A DNA stretch of 13,041 bases, taken from Clostridia bacterium. Its GTDB lineage: Bacteria; Aerophobota; Aerophobia; Aerophobales; AE-B3A. Shown here one piece after another: positions 12,860-13,041 of this stretch. The notes under the pieces are model-generated. The model was not told where the DNA came from and searched no databases. It was given only the letters and a program-made list of their open reading frames with translations. Made by a program: the position numbers and the translations under genes. The first letter of the stretch is position 1. Each line of letters starts with the position of its first letter. The stretch is taken from positions 1-13,041 of the forward strand of contig JAUWRC010000027.1 in assembly GCA_030610745.1 (NCBI GenBank). The letters are read 5' to 3'.

Positions 12860-13041
12860 ATGGGTGCTGTAAATATAACTATTGATGGGAAACCGATTCA
12901 GGCAGAAGAAGGCTCTACAATTATGGAAGCAGCCTTAGCTAATGGAATTAAAAATCCCCATTTATGCTATCAAAAAGGCTGGAGTATTGCCGGAGCCTGT
13001 CGGGTCTGTATGGTAAAGATTAAAGATAGGCCAGGTATGGA
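12860..13041 (+). CDS. N-terminal [2Fe-2S] ferredoxin domain of a NuoG / [FeFe]-hydrogenase-like subunit (partial)
   Basis: The first 60 codons of a gene that leaves the window on the right. MGAVNITIDGKPIQAEEGST and IMEAALANGIKNPHLCYQKG lead to GACRVCMVKI. The Cys spacing (one Cys, ten residues, Cys, two residues, Cys) is that of the [2Fe-2S] domain found at the start of NADH-quinone oxidoreductase subunit G, NADH-dependent [FeFe] hydrogenases and some formate dehydrogenase alpha subunits. The fourth Cys would lie beyond the window. Which enzyme it is cannot be decided from this piece. The ribosome-binding site is weak. It marks the return to metabolic genes after the accessory region. Confidence 0.85.
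   Translation, partial: MGAVNITIDGKPIQAEEGSTIMEAALANGIKNPHLCYQKGWSIAGACRVCMVKIKDRPGM

Noticed and set aside
1..13041. tRNA or rRNA genes
   Set aside because: No cloverleaf with a GTTCRA-type T-arm and no rRNA-like sequence was seen in the gaps between genes.

Overview
The window looks like a piece of chromosome from an uncultured, probably anaerobic bacterium. Base composition is moderate to AT-rich. The visible housekeeping genes include a K+-dependent-type membrane pyrophosphatase, a Memo-family (AmmeMemoRadiSam B) protein and, at the right edge, an NuoG/HydA-type [2Fe-2S] domain. No phylum can be fixed from the sequence alone. Every supported gene is on the + strand.

Region 1 (1-8302) is a conserved core: the 3' end of prs (PRPP synthetase), rplY/ctc (ribosomal protein L25 with a long acidic tail), pth (peptidyl-tRNA hydrolase), hppA (pyrophosphate-energised ion pump), a NYN-domain putative RNase, a Memo-family gene and uvrA. 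The prs-rplY-pth order is a widespread bacterial arrangement. The NYN gene sits between two short heptamer-repeat tracts that are in opposite orientations.

Region 2 (about 8303-9330) begins the accessory DNA. It holds a two-gene MNT/HEPN toxin-antitoxin operon. The antitoxin is unusual: it carries an N-terminal ribbon-helix-helix DNA-binding domain fused to the MNT nucleotidyltransferase. The operon is preceded by a sigma70-like promoter in which a perfect 12-bp inverted repeat covers the end of the -35 element, the spacer and the -10 element. This is an obvious candidate operator for the fused domain.

Region 3 (about 9330-12500) looks like a degraded integron or integron-like cassette array. 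A 3' fragment of a tyrosine recombinase is followed by a 19-bp direct repeat (possible attI-like zone). Then come attC-like palindromic DNA and three same-strand genes: a SEFIR/TIR-domain protein, a two-helix membrane protein with a PH-like tail, and an Mrr-like nuclease with a C-terminal CFI-box. The starts of the putative modules are complementary to sequence near their own ends, perfectly in some and imperfectly in others. A 24-bp exact direct repeat abuts a GTTA core at both ends of the three-gene block. Two of the three cargo genes have defence-type domains, so this may be an immune cassette array.

Region 4 (12500-12859) is a small gene graveyard: a frameshifted remnant of a small conserved protein and the 3' end of a Fic-family gene. 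At 12860 a new housekeeping-type gene with a [2Fe-2S] ferredoxin domain begins and runs off the window.
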